Source: Streptomyces sp. TLI_235
GTDB lineage: Bacteria; Actinomycetota; Actinomycetes; Streptomycetales; Streptomycetaceae
Direction: 5' to 3'
Length of the DNA: 64,000 nucleotides
Assembly (NCBI GenBank): GCA_002300355.1
Contig: NSGV01000002.1
Coordinates: 1,890,201 to 1,954,200, forward strand
Below the pieces are notes generated by a model, which saw only the letters and a list, made by a program, of their open reading frames with translations, was not told where the DNA came from and did not search any database. Shown here one piece after another: positions 1-8,549 of the stretch; positions within the stretch are counted from its first letter, which is position 1, and every line of letters begins with the position of its first letter. A program made the position numbers and the translations under genes.

Positions 1-345
1 CACGCACCGACCGTGCACCTGGTCGCCCCTACAAAGGCCCACTCCAAACGCCACAAAGCAACCTAAATCACCTGTATTGGCGCTAGCTGGATCTTTGGCC
101 GGCTTCCTGCCAAACCCACATCAGCCTGGCCCATCGGTGCTCAACTCGTGCCCGCAGAGTGCTCCTGGGGGCCGTCGACTCCAGGACGATCGCGCACTAT
201 AGTCCAGCGGTGTTCGCCACCGTCCGCTCCTCCTGGCGTACGCCAACGGCAGATAGGCGCGGAACGCACTCCCGGCGGACCACGGTCACAACCTATGCTC
301 TCCCGAGTTCTGGCCACCCGCGGCCGACGGAGACACGGGGGACGA
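1..345. other. no convincing gene
   Basis: I see no reading frame with good codon bias and a ribosome binding site here. Open frames that run through it are chance extensions of the gene starting at 346. Confidence 0.5.
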
Positions 346-900
346 GTGGACACCATCACTCAGTTAGTGACTATCGCGGCTGTTCTGCTGGGTTCGCTGA
401 GCACGTACGCCGCGAATCAGCTCGTAGAGCGGAGCAAGCGGCGGGAGACTCTACGTGTTCGGTGGGATGAGAAGAAGCTCGACGCCTACGCCGAGTACAT
501 CGGCATGGTCCGCTCTGTCATCCACGCCAACGTACTGCTCTATGAGGTCCGCGAGGGCATTCGCACCTTGCCGCGAAGCGAGCACGACCTGACGATGGAC
601 CTCACCGACGCTGGCGCCGCACAGGCGGTCGCCTTCGAGCGGCTGATGCTGCTCGCTGGGGATGCCGTAGTCGACGCAGCCCACGCCGTACAAGAGGCAA
701 CCGCGGCAGTCGGCTGGCAGGCCCGGGGCGTTGTGGAGGGCACGTTGGACGAATGGCGGGCCCGGAACGCCGCCGCCTTCGGAGCCATCAATCAGCTCCA
801 TCAGCGAGCTCGCGTGGACCTCGGGGTGAGCGGCACCTTCGAGGGCGAGCAGCACTCCGCCCGGGGCCTGCTGCTGCCGGGCAGCAGGGTGAGCGAGTAG
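346..900 (+). CDS. hypothetical protein with N-terminal membrane anchor
   Basis: I do not recognise this 184-residue protein. A hydrophobic stretch covers about residues 3-25 (ITQLVTIAAVLLGSL) and is followed by a basic segment (RSKRRETLRVRW), so a single membrane anchor with a cytoplasmic helical domain is likely. The GTG at 346 is preferred over the upstream GTG at 148 because a GGGGGA ribosome site precedes it and codon bias becomes actinobacterial only from there. It converges on the glycosyltransferase gene and lies in the accessory end of the AICE. Confidence 0.6.
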   Translation: MDTITQLVTIAAVLLGSLSTYAANQLVERSKRRETLRVRWDEKKLDAYAEYIGMVRSVIHANVLLYEVREGIRTLPRSEHDLTMDLTDAGAAQAVAFERLMLLAGDAVVDAAHAVQEATAAVGWQARGVVEGTLDEWRARNAAAFGAINQLHQRARVDLGVSGTFEGEQHSARGLLLPGSRVSE

Positions 901-961
901 AACCTCAAAGGGCCGGGTCCGACGGCATCTCCGCCGGCCCCGGGCCTTGCTGCGTCCCGCG

Positions 962-1720
962 TCAGCCGTCGACACGCCACCCGTCGAGTGCGGCGAGCGC
1001 CCGCGCCCTCGCCTCCACCACTGCCATGCGGGCTGACCGCTCACCTTCGGAGACATGCGCGGCCTGACTGGTGCTCTGTCCTGGCCACTTGCGGTACAGC
1101 AGGCCGGTCTCAGCGGTGAACCACCCCCGGCTGACCGCGTCGAGCGCCATCAACAGGCCGGTGTCCTCCGATGCCGGCAGGGCCATCCACCCGCCGAGGG
1201 CCAGCAGAAGGTCACGCCGGACGCAGAGCGTTGCCGGGTGAACCTGAGCACGGAAGTCGTGGGCCGTCCAGTGCGCAAGCACTTCACCGCGCTCGATGGG
1301 GCCCTCTGCCGGGTCCTGGTCGAAGCCCACCGTGGAGCCGTCCGGGAGCAGATCGAGCACCCGGGATGTGGCCCAGCAGATGCCGGGGCGCTGAAGTGCA
1401 GCAAGATCGCGGGCAAGAGTGCCCGGGGTCAGCATGTCATCGGCGTCCAGCACCTTGACGTAGTCCCCCGTGGCCCGGGAGAGCGCCAGCGTACGGGCCA
1501 CACCCGCCCGTCCGTGCCTCCCCTGGTCGAAGCTGATCCGCGAGTCGTCAGGCACAAACGGCCGGACGGCATCGGTCTCGCCGTCCTCCTGGATCACCCA
1601 TTGCCAGTCCCACCCCGCGGGGAGCTGCTGGTCAAGGAGGGACTGGTAGGCATCCGGCAGGTACTTGGCTCCCGGTCCGTGAACCGCTGTGATAACGGAG
1701 ATGACGCCAGTCATGCTCAC
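962..1720 (-). CDS. GT-A family glycosyltransferase (family 2-like)
   Basis: The protein opens with a GT2-type nucleotide-sugar fold (ISVITAVHGPGAKYLPDAYQ) and has the metal-binding DxD motif as VLDADDML near residue 90, followed by an acceptor-domain region. Such enzymes transfer a sugar from a nucleotide donor; the acceptor is unknown. The start overlaps the stop of the GntR gene by four bases (GTGA), so the two are translationally coupled in one operon. The pairing of a GntR repressor with a glycosyltransferase suggests cargo or surface modification rather than a transfer function, but that is inference. GTG at 1723 and ATG at 1714 are alternative starts. Confidence 0.75.
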   Translation of the reverse strand: MSMTGVISVITAVHGPGAKYLPDAYQSLLDQQLPAGWDWQWVIQEDGETDAVRPFVPDDSRISFDQGRHGRAGVARTLALSRATGDYVKVLDADDMLTPGTLARDLAALQRPGICWATSRVLDLLPDGSTVGFDQDPAEGPIERGEVLAHWTAHDFRAQVHPATLCVRRDLLLALGGWMALPASEDTGLLMALDAVSRGWFTAETGLLYRKWPGQSTSQAAHVSEGERSARMAVVEARARALAALDGWRVDG

Positions 1721-2505
1721 CACCTGTTCAGAGGAGTCGTGAACACCATCTCGGTGCGGTCGCCGGGCAGAGTCACGTCAGAAACCTCGACCACCCGTCC
1801 GCCGGTGTCATAGGAGATCTTCCGCAGAACGAACACCGACACCCCGGGCTTAAGGCCGAGTTCCTCGGCTTCCTCGGCTGTAGGCGGACGCGCCGTGATG
1901 CGTTCAACGATGCGGTCAAGCTCGATGCCGATGGTGAAGAGCTGGTTCTGTGTTCCCCCAGGCCAGGGCTCCCGGGAGGGGTCCAACAGGTCAGCGTTGC
2001 CCTTGGCCACGTCGTGCACCAGGTACGAGCGAGCGATGTTGAATGGTTCGTCCTCCTCCCGGTAGCGCGTGCGGTACGTCCGCTCAAGCAGCGCGGTACC
2101 TACCGGCACCCCGAAGAGGGCTGCAAGGTCCTCGCTGGCCTCGGTCTCCCGAAAGTCGGCGCGGAACACCAGGTCGGACACGGTCAGGCCCGTGTCGTGC
2201 TCGGTAGCTCCGGTCTGCAGCCGGGTCTGCTCCGGCTGCCGGGCCCTGTCTTTCTCCCATTGGTGCCGCTCGTTGGTCCGCACGACGACCGTACGAGGCT
2301 TGCGGACGAAGTTGCCGCGCCCATGCACCTTGTCCACAACACCTTCCGCCGCCAGTACCGAGAGTGCCTGGCGGATGGTCGGAAGGCTGGTCTTGTAGTG
2401 CGCCGTCAGCTCCGGGGTCTCGGAGGGCAGCTTGGCGCCCGGGGCCCACTCGCCGGCGCGAATCCGCGTGCGGAGGTCATCCGCAATCTTCTCGTACTTG
2501 GCCAT
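1717..2505 (-). CDS. GntR/HutC-family transcriptional repressor (KorSA-like)
   Basis: A winged-helix GntR domain occupies about residues 1-68 (KYEKIADDLRTRIRAGEW, then LPTIRQALSVLAAEGVV and HGRGNFVR) and a UTRA effector domain the remainder (TYRTRYREEDEPFNIARSYL). In pSAM2-type elements a GntR protein of this class (KorSA) represses the activator and transfer genes and keeps the element integrated. The ATG at 2505 is chosen because a GAGGT ribosome site precedes it and the conserved domain begins immediately. It is divergent from the transfer genes, and two inverted copies of CCTCAAGAGG lie just upstream as likely operators. Confidence 0.85.
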   Translation of the reverse strand: MAKYEKIADDLRTRIRAGEWAPGAKLPSETPELTAHYKTSLPTIRQALSVLAAEGVVDKVHGRGNFVRKPRTVVVRTNERHQWEKDRARQPEQTRLQTGATEHDTGLTVSDLVFRADFRETEASEDLAALFGVPVGTALLERTYRTRYREEDEPFNIARSYLVHDVAKGNADLLDPSREPWPGGTQNQLFTIGIELDRIVERITARPPTAEEAEELGLKPGVSVFVLRKISYDTGGRVVEVSDVTLPGDRTEMVFTTPLNRW

Positions 2506-2550
2506 TTCGGACCTCACTGCCCTTCTTCGGGAGACCGCGACAGCTTAAGT

Positions 2551-2615
2551 CCTCAAGAGGTGTTGACGCGAGGGCTGACGGCCCCTCATAGTCTTCCTCA
2601 GCTCCTCTTGAGGAG
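2551..2615. promoter_or_regulatory. candidate GntR operator pair and promoter
   Basis: CCTCAAGAGG at 2551-2560 and its reverse complement CCTCTTGAGG at 2604-2613 (extended to CTCCTCTTGAGGAG) are palindromic 10-mers about 53 bases apart, five helical turns. Between them, TTGACG at 2563-2568 could be a -35 box on the plus strand with CATAGT at 2586-2591 17 bases later. The position upstream of the GntR gene and ahead of the transfer operon fits autorepression and repression of transfer. Binding is inferred, not shown. Confidence 0.5.
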
Positions 2616-3009
2616 TTCAGGAGATGTCCTCCTGTTGGGCAATTCTGCCTGGCCGGAGATGCCTGTAAACGGCCGCAACAGGGGCCGGTAACCACCGCGC
2701 GCACGGCGTCGCGGCAGGACACCCCTGCGGAAGCGTTCGTTGCTTGAGAACTCCATAGGTCCCGCCGAAACCCCGCGCGGCAGCGCATAAGGAGGTGATG
2801 GGGGTGAGGCGGATCAGACCCCGGACGGCCCGTAGTGGGCCCCTGCGGGGGTGAGGGTGCGATGCCCTCCCCGTCCACGCACAGCCGACGGCGCCGGATG
2901 CGTCGGCCGGTTGTCGCAATGAGGCCCGTGGGTGGGCTGCCGCGCAATCCTTGGCCGGGCGCGCGGCAGCCCTCACGGGCCTCCTCACCTACTGGAGAGG
3001 CAGAGACCC
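2616..3009. other. long untranslated leader of the transfer operon
   Basis: Apart from one possible short reading frame at 2798-2854 no gene is visible. The stretch probably holds the 5' leader of the small-gene operon starting at 3010. Confidence 0.4.
2798..2854 (+). CDS. possible 16-18 residue leader peptide
   Basis: A perfect AAGGAGGT at 2789-2796 stands 7 bases before a GTG at 2804 (an in-frame ATG at 2798 is too close). The frame encodes a very basic peptide (VRRIRPRTARSGPLRG) and stops at 2854. The strength of the ribosome site is the only reason to list it; it could be a regulatory leader or chance. Confidence 0.3.
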   Translation: MGVRRIRPRTARSGPLRG

Positions 3010-3285
3010 GTGAAGTCGATTGTTGCAGGCCAGTACGCCGCAGACTCCGAGGAGTTCGCGGAGCTGGCGTTGGGCGTGGACTCGGAGCTGTTCGCCGACG
3101 TGGTCGGCGAGTCGGTGATCGAGCGCGCCGCCCGCATGGACGTCGCCGCCGCGGTGCTGGCGGACCTGCGCCGGGAGGACCCGGAGCTGGCCGCCTACGC
3201 CGAGGCCTTGATGGCCACCGCGCCGGTCCCGATTCGCTCCCGCCGCATTGTCCGCCGGACGGCGGGGCTGGAGGTGGCGGCCTGA
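3010..3285 (+). CDS. small hypothetical AICE protein
   Basis: This is a 91-residue acidic, helical protein with no recognised domain (AADSEEFAELALGVDSELF). The GTG at 3010 follows GGAGAGGCAGAG. Its stop overlaps the start of the next gene by one base (TGATG), which makes it the first member of a tightly packed operon running through the tra gene. Confidence 0.65.
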   Translation: MKSIVAGQYAADSEEFAELALGVDSELFADVVGESVIERAARMDVAAAVLADLRREDPELAAYAEALMATAPVPIRSRRIVRRTAGLEVAA

Positions 3286-3563
3286 TGGGACGCATCCGCA
3301 AGGCCGCCGAACGGGCGGTCACCTCGTTCTCCACTGACCGGCACGGCGCCCCGGCGGCCGACCGGCGGGCCGCCACGGGCGGCGCGATGCTCTCGCACAT
3401 CGTCGCCGACCACGGCCACCCCGTCGCCGCCGTCGTCATCTCCACCCTTGGTGCGGCGGCCGTCGCCGCCGACACGATGTTCGGCCACTCCGAGCCGCCC
3501 GAGGGTGGATACGCCAGTTTCGCTACCGACGGCGACCAGCCGAAGCGCAGGTGGTTCCGGTGA
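3285..3563 (+). CDS. small hypothetical AICE protein with hydrophobic centre
   Basis: The product has 92 residues, with a basic N-terminus (MGRIRKAAERAV) and a central hydrophobic segment (HPVAAVVISTLGAAAVAADTM) that may cross or associate with the membrane. It overlaps the preceding stop by one base and the following start by four. Small membrane proteins of this kind accompany tra genes in Streptomyces elements, where some (Spd proteins) help spread within mycelium; that role is inferred from position only. Confidence 0.6.
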   Translation: MGRIRKAAERAVTSFSTDRHGAPAADRRAATGGAMLSHIVADHGHPVAAVVISTLGAAAVAADTMFGHSEPPEGGYASFATDGDQPKRRWFR

Positions 3564-4456
3564 GCCGGCAGGGGAAGTTCTGGATGGTCGCCGCGCTGCT
3601 GGGCGTGGTCGGCATGGCGTTCCGCGTTTCCTGGAACGCGCTCAAGGACATCGCGAGCGCGGTCGGCGCCGACCCGCTCGCCGCCGGCCTCTACCCGCTC
3701 GTGGTGGACGGCCTGATGGCGCTCGCTCTGGTCGCCGCGCTGGTCCTGACCGGCGCCGACCGCAGGTTCGCGCTGCGGGTGCTGGGCGCCTTCACCGCCG
3801 CCAGTCTGGTGCTCAACTACGTGCACGGCCTGGTGCCCGCCCTGAACGCCGGCGGTCGGGTCCGGTTGGCCGACTGGGCGCCCGCCCACTACGCCCTGGT
3901 GCTGCTCGCCTCGTGCCTGCCGGTCGGGTCCATCTTCTTCGGATCCGACCTGGTGGCCAAGGTGCTGCACCATCGGCCCGAACCGGCAGAAAACGACCAG
4001 ACCACCGCAAACCGGTCGACCCCTGACCAGCCCGACCCCGCCGACCCCACCCCGGGGCCGTCGGCCGACCAGTCGGTCTACGAGTCGGCCGACCCAGCCC
4101 CGACAGCGGAGCCGACTGCGGCACCGATCGAGAGGGTGCCGGTCCGGCCGGTGCGGGCGGTCGCGGTGGTGTCGAGTCGGCCCCGCCGGGCGACCGGCAC
4201 AGTGCCGCAGTCGGCCCGCACCAAGGTGCCGACCCGCACGGCGGAGGAATTGCTCGCCGAGGCCCGGTCCGCGACGGCCGGCTGGTCGGATGAGGAGCTG
4301 ACCGCGGAGCGGATCCGCACCGCGGTCCGCACCTCCGCCGACCGCGCCCGCACCCTGCGCGACACCCTCAAGGCCGAACGCACCACCCCGCCCGAGCCGC
4401 CGACCGCCGCCGACGAGGACGAGGGCGGCCTCACGGGCGAGGAGTCGGCCGCATGA
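3560..4456 (+). CDS. DUF2637 family membrane protein (Spd-like)
   Basis: The N-terminal 140 residues hold about four transmembrane helices (FWMVAALLGVVGMAFRVSW; GLMALALVAALVLTG; VLGAFTAASLVLNYV; YALVLLASCLPVGSIFFG), followed by a long Pro/Thr/Ala-rich soluble tail. This is the DUF2637 arrangement found next to tra genes in AICEs and Streptomyces conjugative plasmids, often suspected of a role in intramycelial spread. The GTG at 3560 is preferred because it overlaps the previous stop (GTGA). Confidence 0.75.
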   Translation: MSRQGKFWMVAALLGVVGMAFRVSWNALKDIASAVGADPLAAGLYPLVVDGLMALALVAALVLTGADRRFALRVLGAFTAASLVLNYVHGLVPALNAGGRVRLADWAPAHYALVLLASCLPVGSIFFGSDLVAKVLHHRPEPAENDQTTANRSTPDQPDPADPTPGPSADQSVYESADPAPTAEPTAAPIERVPVRPVRAVAVVSSRPRRATGTVPQSARTKVPTRTAEELLAEARSATAGWSDEELTAERIRTAVRTSADRARTLRDTLKAERTTPPEPPTAADEDEGGLTGEESAA

Positions 4457-4824
4457 GCCGGCCGCGGTTCTGGGACCCGCACGGCGAGCGGTTCGGCCTG
4501 CCGACCTACCCGTGGCGGATGGCACCGGACGGCCTGCTGACCCGCCGCCAGCTCCGCACGCGGGGGCTGAGGCCGGGCGGACAACCGGTCGCCGCACAGA
4601 TCCTCTGGCGCTCCCGCTCCCGCGGTGTCCGCGCCGCGTACCTCTACCGCGCCTGCCTGGCCAAGCCGGTCCGGCCGATGACCCCCGGCCGGACGGCCGC
4701 CCTCGCCGCGGCGAACCTCGCCCGCCGTACCTGCCCCGCCTGCGGCCGGGACGCCGGATGCGTCCTGCCCGCGCATCTCGGCACCTGCCTGCCCTGCGCC
4801 GCCGCCCTCATCGCCTCCGCCTGA
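4453..4824 (+). CDS. RRQL-containing protein with zinc-ribbon cysteines
   Basis: This 123-residue basic protein carries LTRRQLRTRGLRPGG near residue 35 and four cysteines in two pairs at the C-terminus (CPACGRDAGC, then CLPCA), consistent with a small zinc ribbon. Proteins of this type are usual in the spread region of AICEs; the function is unknown. It overlaps the DUF2637 gene by four bases (ATGA). Confidence 0.7.
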   Translation: MSRPRFWDPHGERFGLPTYPWRMAPDGLLTRRQLRTRGLRPGGQPVAAQILWRSRSRGVRAAYLYRACLAKPVRPMTPGRTAALAAANLARRTCPACGRDAGCVLPAHLGTCLPCAAALIASA

Positions 4825-4840
4825 CCTTCGAGGAGAAGCC

Positions 4841-5113
4841 GTGTCCGGCATGTTCATCCCCACCGACTCCGCCACCGGCCTGCCCACCGGCACCGCCGCG
4901 GTGTTCCTCACCCTCGGCTCCGCCCTGGTCGCCCTGTTCAAGCACCCCGAGTCCGCCGCCACCCACGGCGACAGCCTGGCCTTCAAGTGGCTGTGCCTCG
5001 GCTGCAAGACCGGCAACGGACCCGGCTCCACCCTCCGCCGCACCGCCCGCGACGCCGCCAACCGGCACGCCGCCACCTGCCGCTCCATCCCGTGGCCCAC
5101 CACCACGACCTGA
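4841..5113 (+). CDS. small AICE transfer-region protein
   Basis: The product has 90 residues, with a hydrophobic stretch (GTAAVFLTLGSALVALF) and a cysteine/histidine-containing C-terminal half (CLGCKTGNG ... HAATC) that resembles a zinc-binding motif. The gene starts 16 bases after the previous stop. The family is often labelled a mobile element transfer protein, but no activity is known to me. Confidence 0.6.
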   Translation: MSGMFIPTDSATGLPTGTAAVFLTLGSALVALFKHPESAATHGDSLAFKWLCLGCKTGNGPGSTLRRTARDAANRHAATCRSIPWPTTTT

Positions 5114-5135
5114 CCAGCACCCCACGGAGGACCCC

Positions 5136-5372
5136 ATGGACGACGCGAACACGGCGATCGAGGTGGAGCTGCGCTGGGAGAACCCCGACGCGCGGCACGC
5201 CCTGGAGCGCTGGACCCAGTACACGGTGACCCTCACCCGCCGCCAGCTCGGCGAGCTGCTCACCACGGTGGACGACCTGGAGTTCGACCAGGACCTGACG
5301 CCGGCGGCCCTCACCACGTCGCAGCGCTGCAGCACGCTCCACCTGCCCAACTGCGACTGCGGCCTCACCTGA
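5136..5372 (+). CDS. small hypothetical protein
   Basis: This 78-residue acidic protein (VELRWENPDARHALERWTQYTVTLTRRQL) ends in a Cys-rich tail (CSTLHLPNCDCG). A GGAGG stands six bases before the ATG. No family is recognised; its position directly ahead of tra suggests a transfer accessory role. Confidence 0.6.
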   Translation: MDDANTAIEVELRWENPDARHALERWTQYTVTLTRRQLGELLTTVDDLEFDQDLTPAALTTSQRCSTLHLPNCDCGLT

Positions 5373-5483
5373 CGATCAGCCACACGCACCACTGGCCACA
5401 ACCCGGGACGGCCGCTCAGCTTGCCGGCACGACGGCCGCCCCGGGCCCCATCCCGCACAGCGACCTGTGAGGAAGGACCTCCA

Positions 5484-7682
5484 GTGAACCAGCACCACAC
5501 GCCCGACCCGCACAACCCCGAGGACCCGGACGGCCTGTTCGCCGCCCTGGAGGCCGACCTGGCCACCGACCGAGCCATCGGCGCCACCGTCCTTGACTTC
5601 GACAAGGCCCGCGCCGACCGCCGCCCCGCCACCGAGGCGGACGAGGACGGGCTGCCGTCGGTGTACGTCGACTCCCGCGACCCGCGCGACCGGAAGGCCG
5701 GTTCGGTGGACCGGATGGCGACCGCCCGCGGCGCGAAGCGACGCCCGATCATCCCCGCCTGGGCGAAGTCGAAGGCCGAACTGCTCGCCTATGCCCGGTG
5801 GTTGGGCGGCAACGTCGCGCACACCGCGGGCTACCACGCGGTCCGCTCCCCGCTCTACGCGGGCAAGCTGCTGGCGCGGGCGCCGCGCGGCACCGCCCGG
5901 CTGGTGGGCGGCACCTTCCGGTGGGTGACCGACGCCGAGGGCCGCCCGGTCCGGGCCGCCTCGGTGCGCCGCGAGGACGTGGAGCAGTACCTGATCCTGT
6001 CCCGGCAGCGGGACCGCCGGGTGCGTGCCCGCGGCATCATGCTCCTGCTCGCCTCCGTGCTGGGGGTGGCGTTCACGGCGGTGCTGCTGGTCGCCACGCC
6101 CGGCTGGACCACCCTCGCCCTGGCGACCGCCGCAGCGCTGACCCTCGGTGCGGCGGGCGGGCAGGCCGACCAGCCGCTGATCGACCGGGCCGTCGTCGCC
6201 ACGAAGGTGCAGCGGCTCACCAGCGACATCGTGGTCCGCGCGCTCGGCGCGATGGGCATCGCCGAGATCAACAAGGCGATGGCCAAGGGCGGCGACGGGA
6301 TCAAGTTCGTCGCCCCGATCACCCGGGACGGCAACGGTTGGCGCGCGGACATCGACCTCCCCTACGGCGTGACCGCGATCGACATCATCGACAAGCGCGA
6401 CCGCCTCGCCTCCGGCCTCCGCCGCCCGCTCGGCTGCGTGTGGCCGGAGCCGGTGCACGACCAGCACGCCGGACGGCTGATGCTGTGGGTCGGCGACCAG
6501 GACATGTCGCAGACCAAGGCTCCCGCGTGGCCGCTCGCCTCGGCGGGGACGATCAGCCTGTTCAAGCCGCTGCCGTTCGGCACCGACCAGCGCGGCCGCT
6601 CCGTGTCGATGCTGCTGATGTTCGCGAACGTGCTGATCGGCGCCATGCCCCGCTTCGGCAAGACCTTCGCCCTGCGCGTCCTGATGCTGGCCGCGGCGCT
6701 CGACCCGACGGCGGAGCTGCACGTGTGGGAACTCAAGGGCACCGGTGACCTGGAGGACGCCGCCAAGGTCGCCGCCGACTACGGCTCCGGCGCCGACGAC
6801 GAGACCATCGAAGGCGCCGTCAACTCCCTCCGCTATACCTACAAGGAGCTGGAGCGCCGCGCCGCGGTGATCCGCTCCCTGCCGAAGGAGCGCCGCCCGG
6901 AGAACAAGGTCACCCCGGAACTGGCCGCCGACCGCAAGCTCGGCCTGCACCCGCTGGTGCTGATCATCGACGAGTGCCAGGAGCTCTACTCCCACGACAC
7001 GTTCGGCAAGGAGGCCAGCACCCTCTCCGAGGCGATCATCAAGCGCGGCCCCGCGATGGGCGTCATCCTGCTGCTGGCCACCCAGCGCCCGGATGTGAAG
7101 TCCCTCCCGTCCGGGGTGTCGGCGAACGTGGGCATCCGGTTCTGCCTGCGGGTCATGGGCCAGACCGAGAACGACATGGTCCTCGGCACCAGCTCCTACA
7201 AGAACGGGCTGCGGGCCACGTCGTTCACCGCGAACGACAAGGGCATCGGCTACCTGGTCGGCGCCGCCACCGACCCGCAGATCGTCCGCTCCTACTACCT
7301 CGACGGCCCCGCCGCCGGGAAGATCATGGACCGCGCCCGCGCCGCCCGCATCGCCGCCGGCACCCTCACCGGCCTCGCCGCCGGCAAGACCCCCGAGCGG
7401 GCGAAGAACACCAGCAGCATCCTGGACGACCTGATCTCCATCTGGCCCGCCGGCGAGGCCAAGGTCTGGTCCGAGACCCTGGTCGCCGCACTCGCCGCCC
7501 TCGACGAGGACCGCTACGGCGGCTGGGAGGCGGACCAGCTCGCCGCCGCGCTCAGGCCGTACGGCGTGGAGACGGTGCAGATCTCCCGCCGGGTCGACGG
7601 GCGGCAGACCAACCGGCGCGGCGTAGAGCGCGACCGCATCGCGGAGGCCATCACGCGCCGTGACGGACAGCGGTCCGCCTGA
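5484..7682 (+). CDS. tra: FtsK/SpoIIIE-type conjugative DNA translocase (Tra)
   Basis: This is the motor that moves double-stranded element DNA between hyphae. The N-terminal part has a hydrophobic pair of helices (IMLLLASVLGVAFTAVLLVA, then LALATAAALTLGAAG). The ATPase core shows a Walker A of the FtsK type (GAMPRFGKTFA near residue 390) and Walker B LVLIIDECQELY near residue 495. A winged-helix-like C-terminus (GGWEADQLAAALRPYGVETVQISRR) would read the transfer site. It is 732 residues from the GTG at 5484. TraSA of pSAM2 is the reference homologue. Repeats that could be its recognition site follow directly. Confidence 0.92.
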   Translation: MNQHHTPDPHNPEDPDGLFAALEADLATDRAIGATVLDFDKARADRRPATEADEDGLPSVYVDSRDPRDRKAGSVDRMATARGAKRRPIIPAWAKSKAELLAYARWLGGNVAHTAGYHAVRSPLYAGKLLARAPRGTARLVGGTFRWVTDAEGRPVRAASVRREDVEQYLILSRQRDRRVRARGIMLLLASVLGVAFTAVLLVATPGWTTLALATAAALTLGAAGGQADQPLIDRAVVATKVQRLTSDIVVRALGAMGIAEINKAMAKGGDGIKFVAPITRDGNGWRADIDLPYGVTAIDIIDKRDRLASGLRRPLGCVWPEPVHDQHAGRLMLWVGDQDMSQTKAPAWPLASAGTISLFKPLPFGTDQRGRSVSMLLMFANVLIGAMPRFGKTFALRVLMLAAALDPTAELHVWELKGTGDLEDAAKVAADYGSGADDETIEGAVNSLRYTYKELERRAAVIRSLPKERRPENKVTPELAADRKLGLHPLVLIIDECQELYSHDTFGKEASTLSEAIIKRGPAMGVILLLATQRPDVKSLPSGVSANVGIRFCLRVMGQTENDMVLGTSSYKNGLRATSFTANDKGIGYLVGAATDPQIVRSYYLDGPAAGKIMDRARAARIAAGTLTGLAAGKTPERAKNTSSILDDLISIWPAGEAKVWSETLVAALAALDEDRYGGWEADQLAAALRPYGVETVQISRRVDGRQTNRRGVERDRIAEAITRRDGQRSA

Positions 7683-7693
7683 CGCCAAGCAAC

Positions 7694-7790
7694 GGTGCTA
7701 CCGGTAGCGGGTGGGCCCGCTACCGGTAGCACCCCCGCTAGCACCCCATCCATGCCCTGAGCTGGCCGCTAGCGGATAGCGGCCCACCTG
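7694..7790. repeat. hairpin and GGTAGC/GCTAGC repeats after tra; candidate clt
   Basis: An inverted repeat with perfect 18-base arms (7694-7711 and 7716-7733, around GGTGCTACCGGTAGCGGG) begins 11 bases after the tra stop. Further related hexamers follow: GCTAGC near 7737, then GCTAGCGG and ATAGCGG up to about 7790. In Streptomyces conjugation the Tra winged helix binds short repeats in a cis-acting locus of transfer (clt), often next to tra. The stem may simply be a terminator. Confidence 0.45.
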
Positions 7791-7825
7791 GGCAAACCCC
7801 CGAAACCGCCCCGGGAGGCCCCTCG

Positions 7826-8092
7826 ATGACCCCCGTCGCCCCGGCACTCGCCTGCCTACTCGCCATCACTCTGGGTTACTGCCTGGTGTGCTGGGCGAGC
7901 CCGTTCGGCCGCTGTCGCAAGTGCACCGGCACCGGCCTGCTCATGCCCACCGGCCGCGTGCGGCGCCGCCCGAAGCCCTGCCGACGGTGCGAGGCCACCG
8001 GACGGCGGCTGCGGATCGGCCGCCGCCTGCACAACCACGCCACTGCTACCCGCGCCGTCGCCCGCCGCATCCGCGACGACGCCCACCGCTAA
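7826..8092 (+). CDS. small membrane protein with DnaJ-type zinc motifs
   Basis: An N-terminal membrane helix (ALACLLAITLGYCLVCW) is followed by two CxxCxGxG-like motifs (CRKCTGTG and CRRCEATG) as in DnaJ zinc centres, then a His/Arg-rich tail. It has 88 residues. Such proteins are common in AICEs; the role is unknown. Confidence 0.7.
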   Translation: MTPVAPALACLLAITLGYCLVCWASPFGRCRKCTGTGLLMPTGRVRRRPKPCRRCEATGRRLRIGRRLHNHATATRAVARRIRDDAHR

Positions 8093-8121
8093 CCGCGCAC
8101 CGCCCCGAGAGGAGAACCACC

Positions 8122-8310
8122 GTGCTCGTCACCGTGTCCGCCGCGCTCCTGATGGCCGCCGGAGCCGGAGCGCTCCTGTACTTCCGCCGGCTCGGCTTCG
8201 GCGCCGCCGCCGTCGTGTGGCTGTCCGGCTTCACCGCTGCCTCCACCGGCCTCGCCGGGCCCGTGAACGCCCTGCTCGCCGCCGCCGTCCACGCCCTCGC
8301 CCAGCACTGA
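8122..8310 (+). CDS. small membrane protein
   Basis: The product has 62 residues and consists almost entirely of two hydrophobic segments (LVTVSAALLMAAGAGALLYF and AAAVVWLSGFTAASTGLAG). The GTG at 8122 follows AGAGGAGAA. A spread-type membrane protein is plausible. Confidence 0.6.
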   Translation: MLVTVSAALLMAAGAGALLYFRRLGFGAAAVVWLSGFTAASTGLAGPVNALLAAAVHALAQH

Positions 8311-8321
8311 CGGGACGGGGG

Positions 8322-8483
8322 TCAGCCCCGACTGCGGCGGGCCGCGACGTACACGCAGGCAGGCAGGTTGAGGACCGCCGCCGCCATGGCCTGCGTGTTG
8401 AGCGACCACCCGAGCCGGTGCGAGACAAGCGCCCCCAGGCCGTCCAGCCAGAGCACCACCCAGAACACCCGCGACATCCGCAT
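8322..8483 (-). CDS. possible small membrane protein on the opposite strand
   Basis: A 53-residue frame starts with ATG at 8483 and ends at 8322, exactly filling the gap between two plus-strand genes. It has a good hydrophobic pattern (SRVFWVVLWLDGLGALVS and AMAAAVLNLPACVYVAARR) and actinobacterial codon use, but only a weak ribosome site. It would be the only minus-strand gene in this part of the element. Confidence 0.45.
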   Translation of the reverse strand: MRMSRVFWVVLWLDGLGALVSHRLGWSLNTQAMAAAVLNLPACVYVAARRSRG

Positions 8484-8549
8484 GCGCGCACCCTAACCAC
8501 CCGCCGCCCGGCTCCGGCCGGGCGGCCCCGTGGAAGGACCGACCCCGCC

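Noticed and set aside
2477..4597. Long minus-strand open frame of about 700 codons opposite the transfer genes
   Set aside because: It lies antisense to several overlapping plus-strand genes with domains and ribosome sites; its protein is a low-complexity Arg/Gly/Pro shadow typical of high-GC DNA.
5376..7688. Long minus-strand open frame opposite tra
   Set aside because: Composition is His/Gly/Val-rich without motifs and it mirrors the FtsK-type gene exactly.
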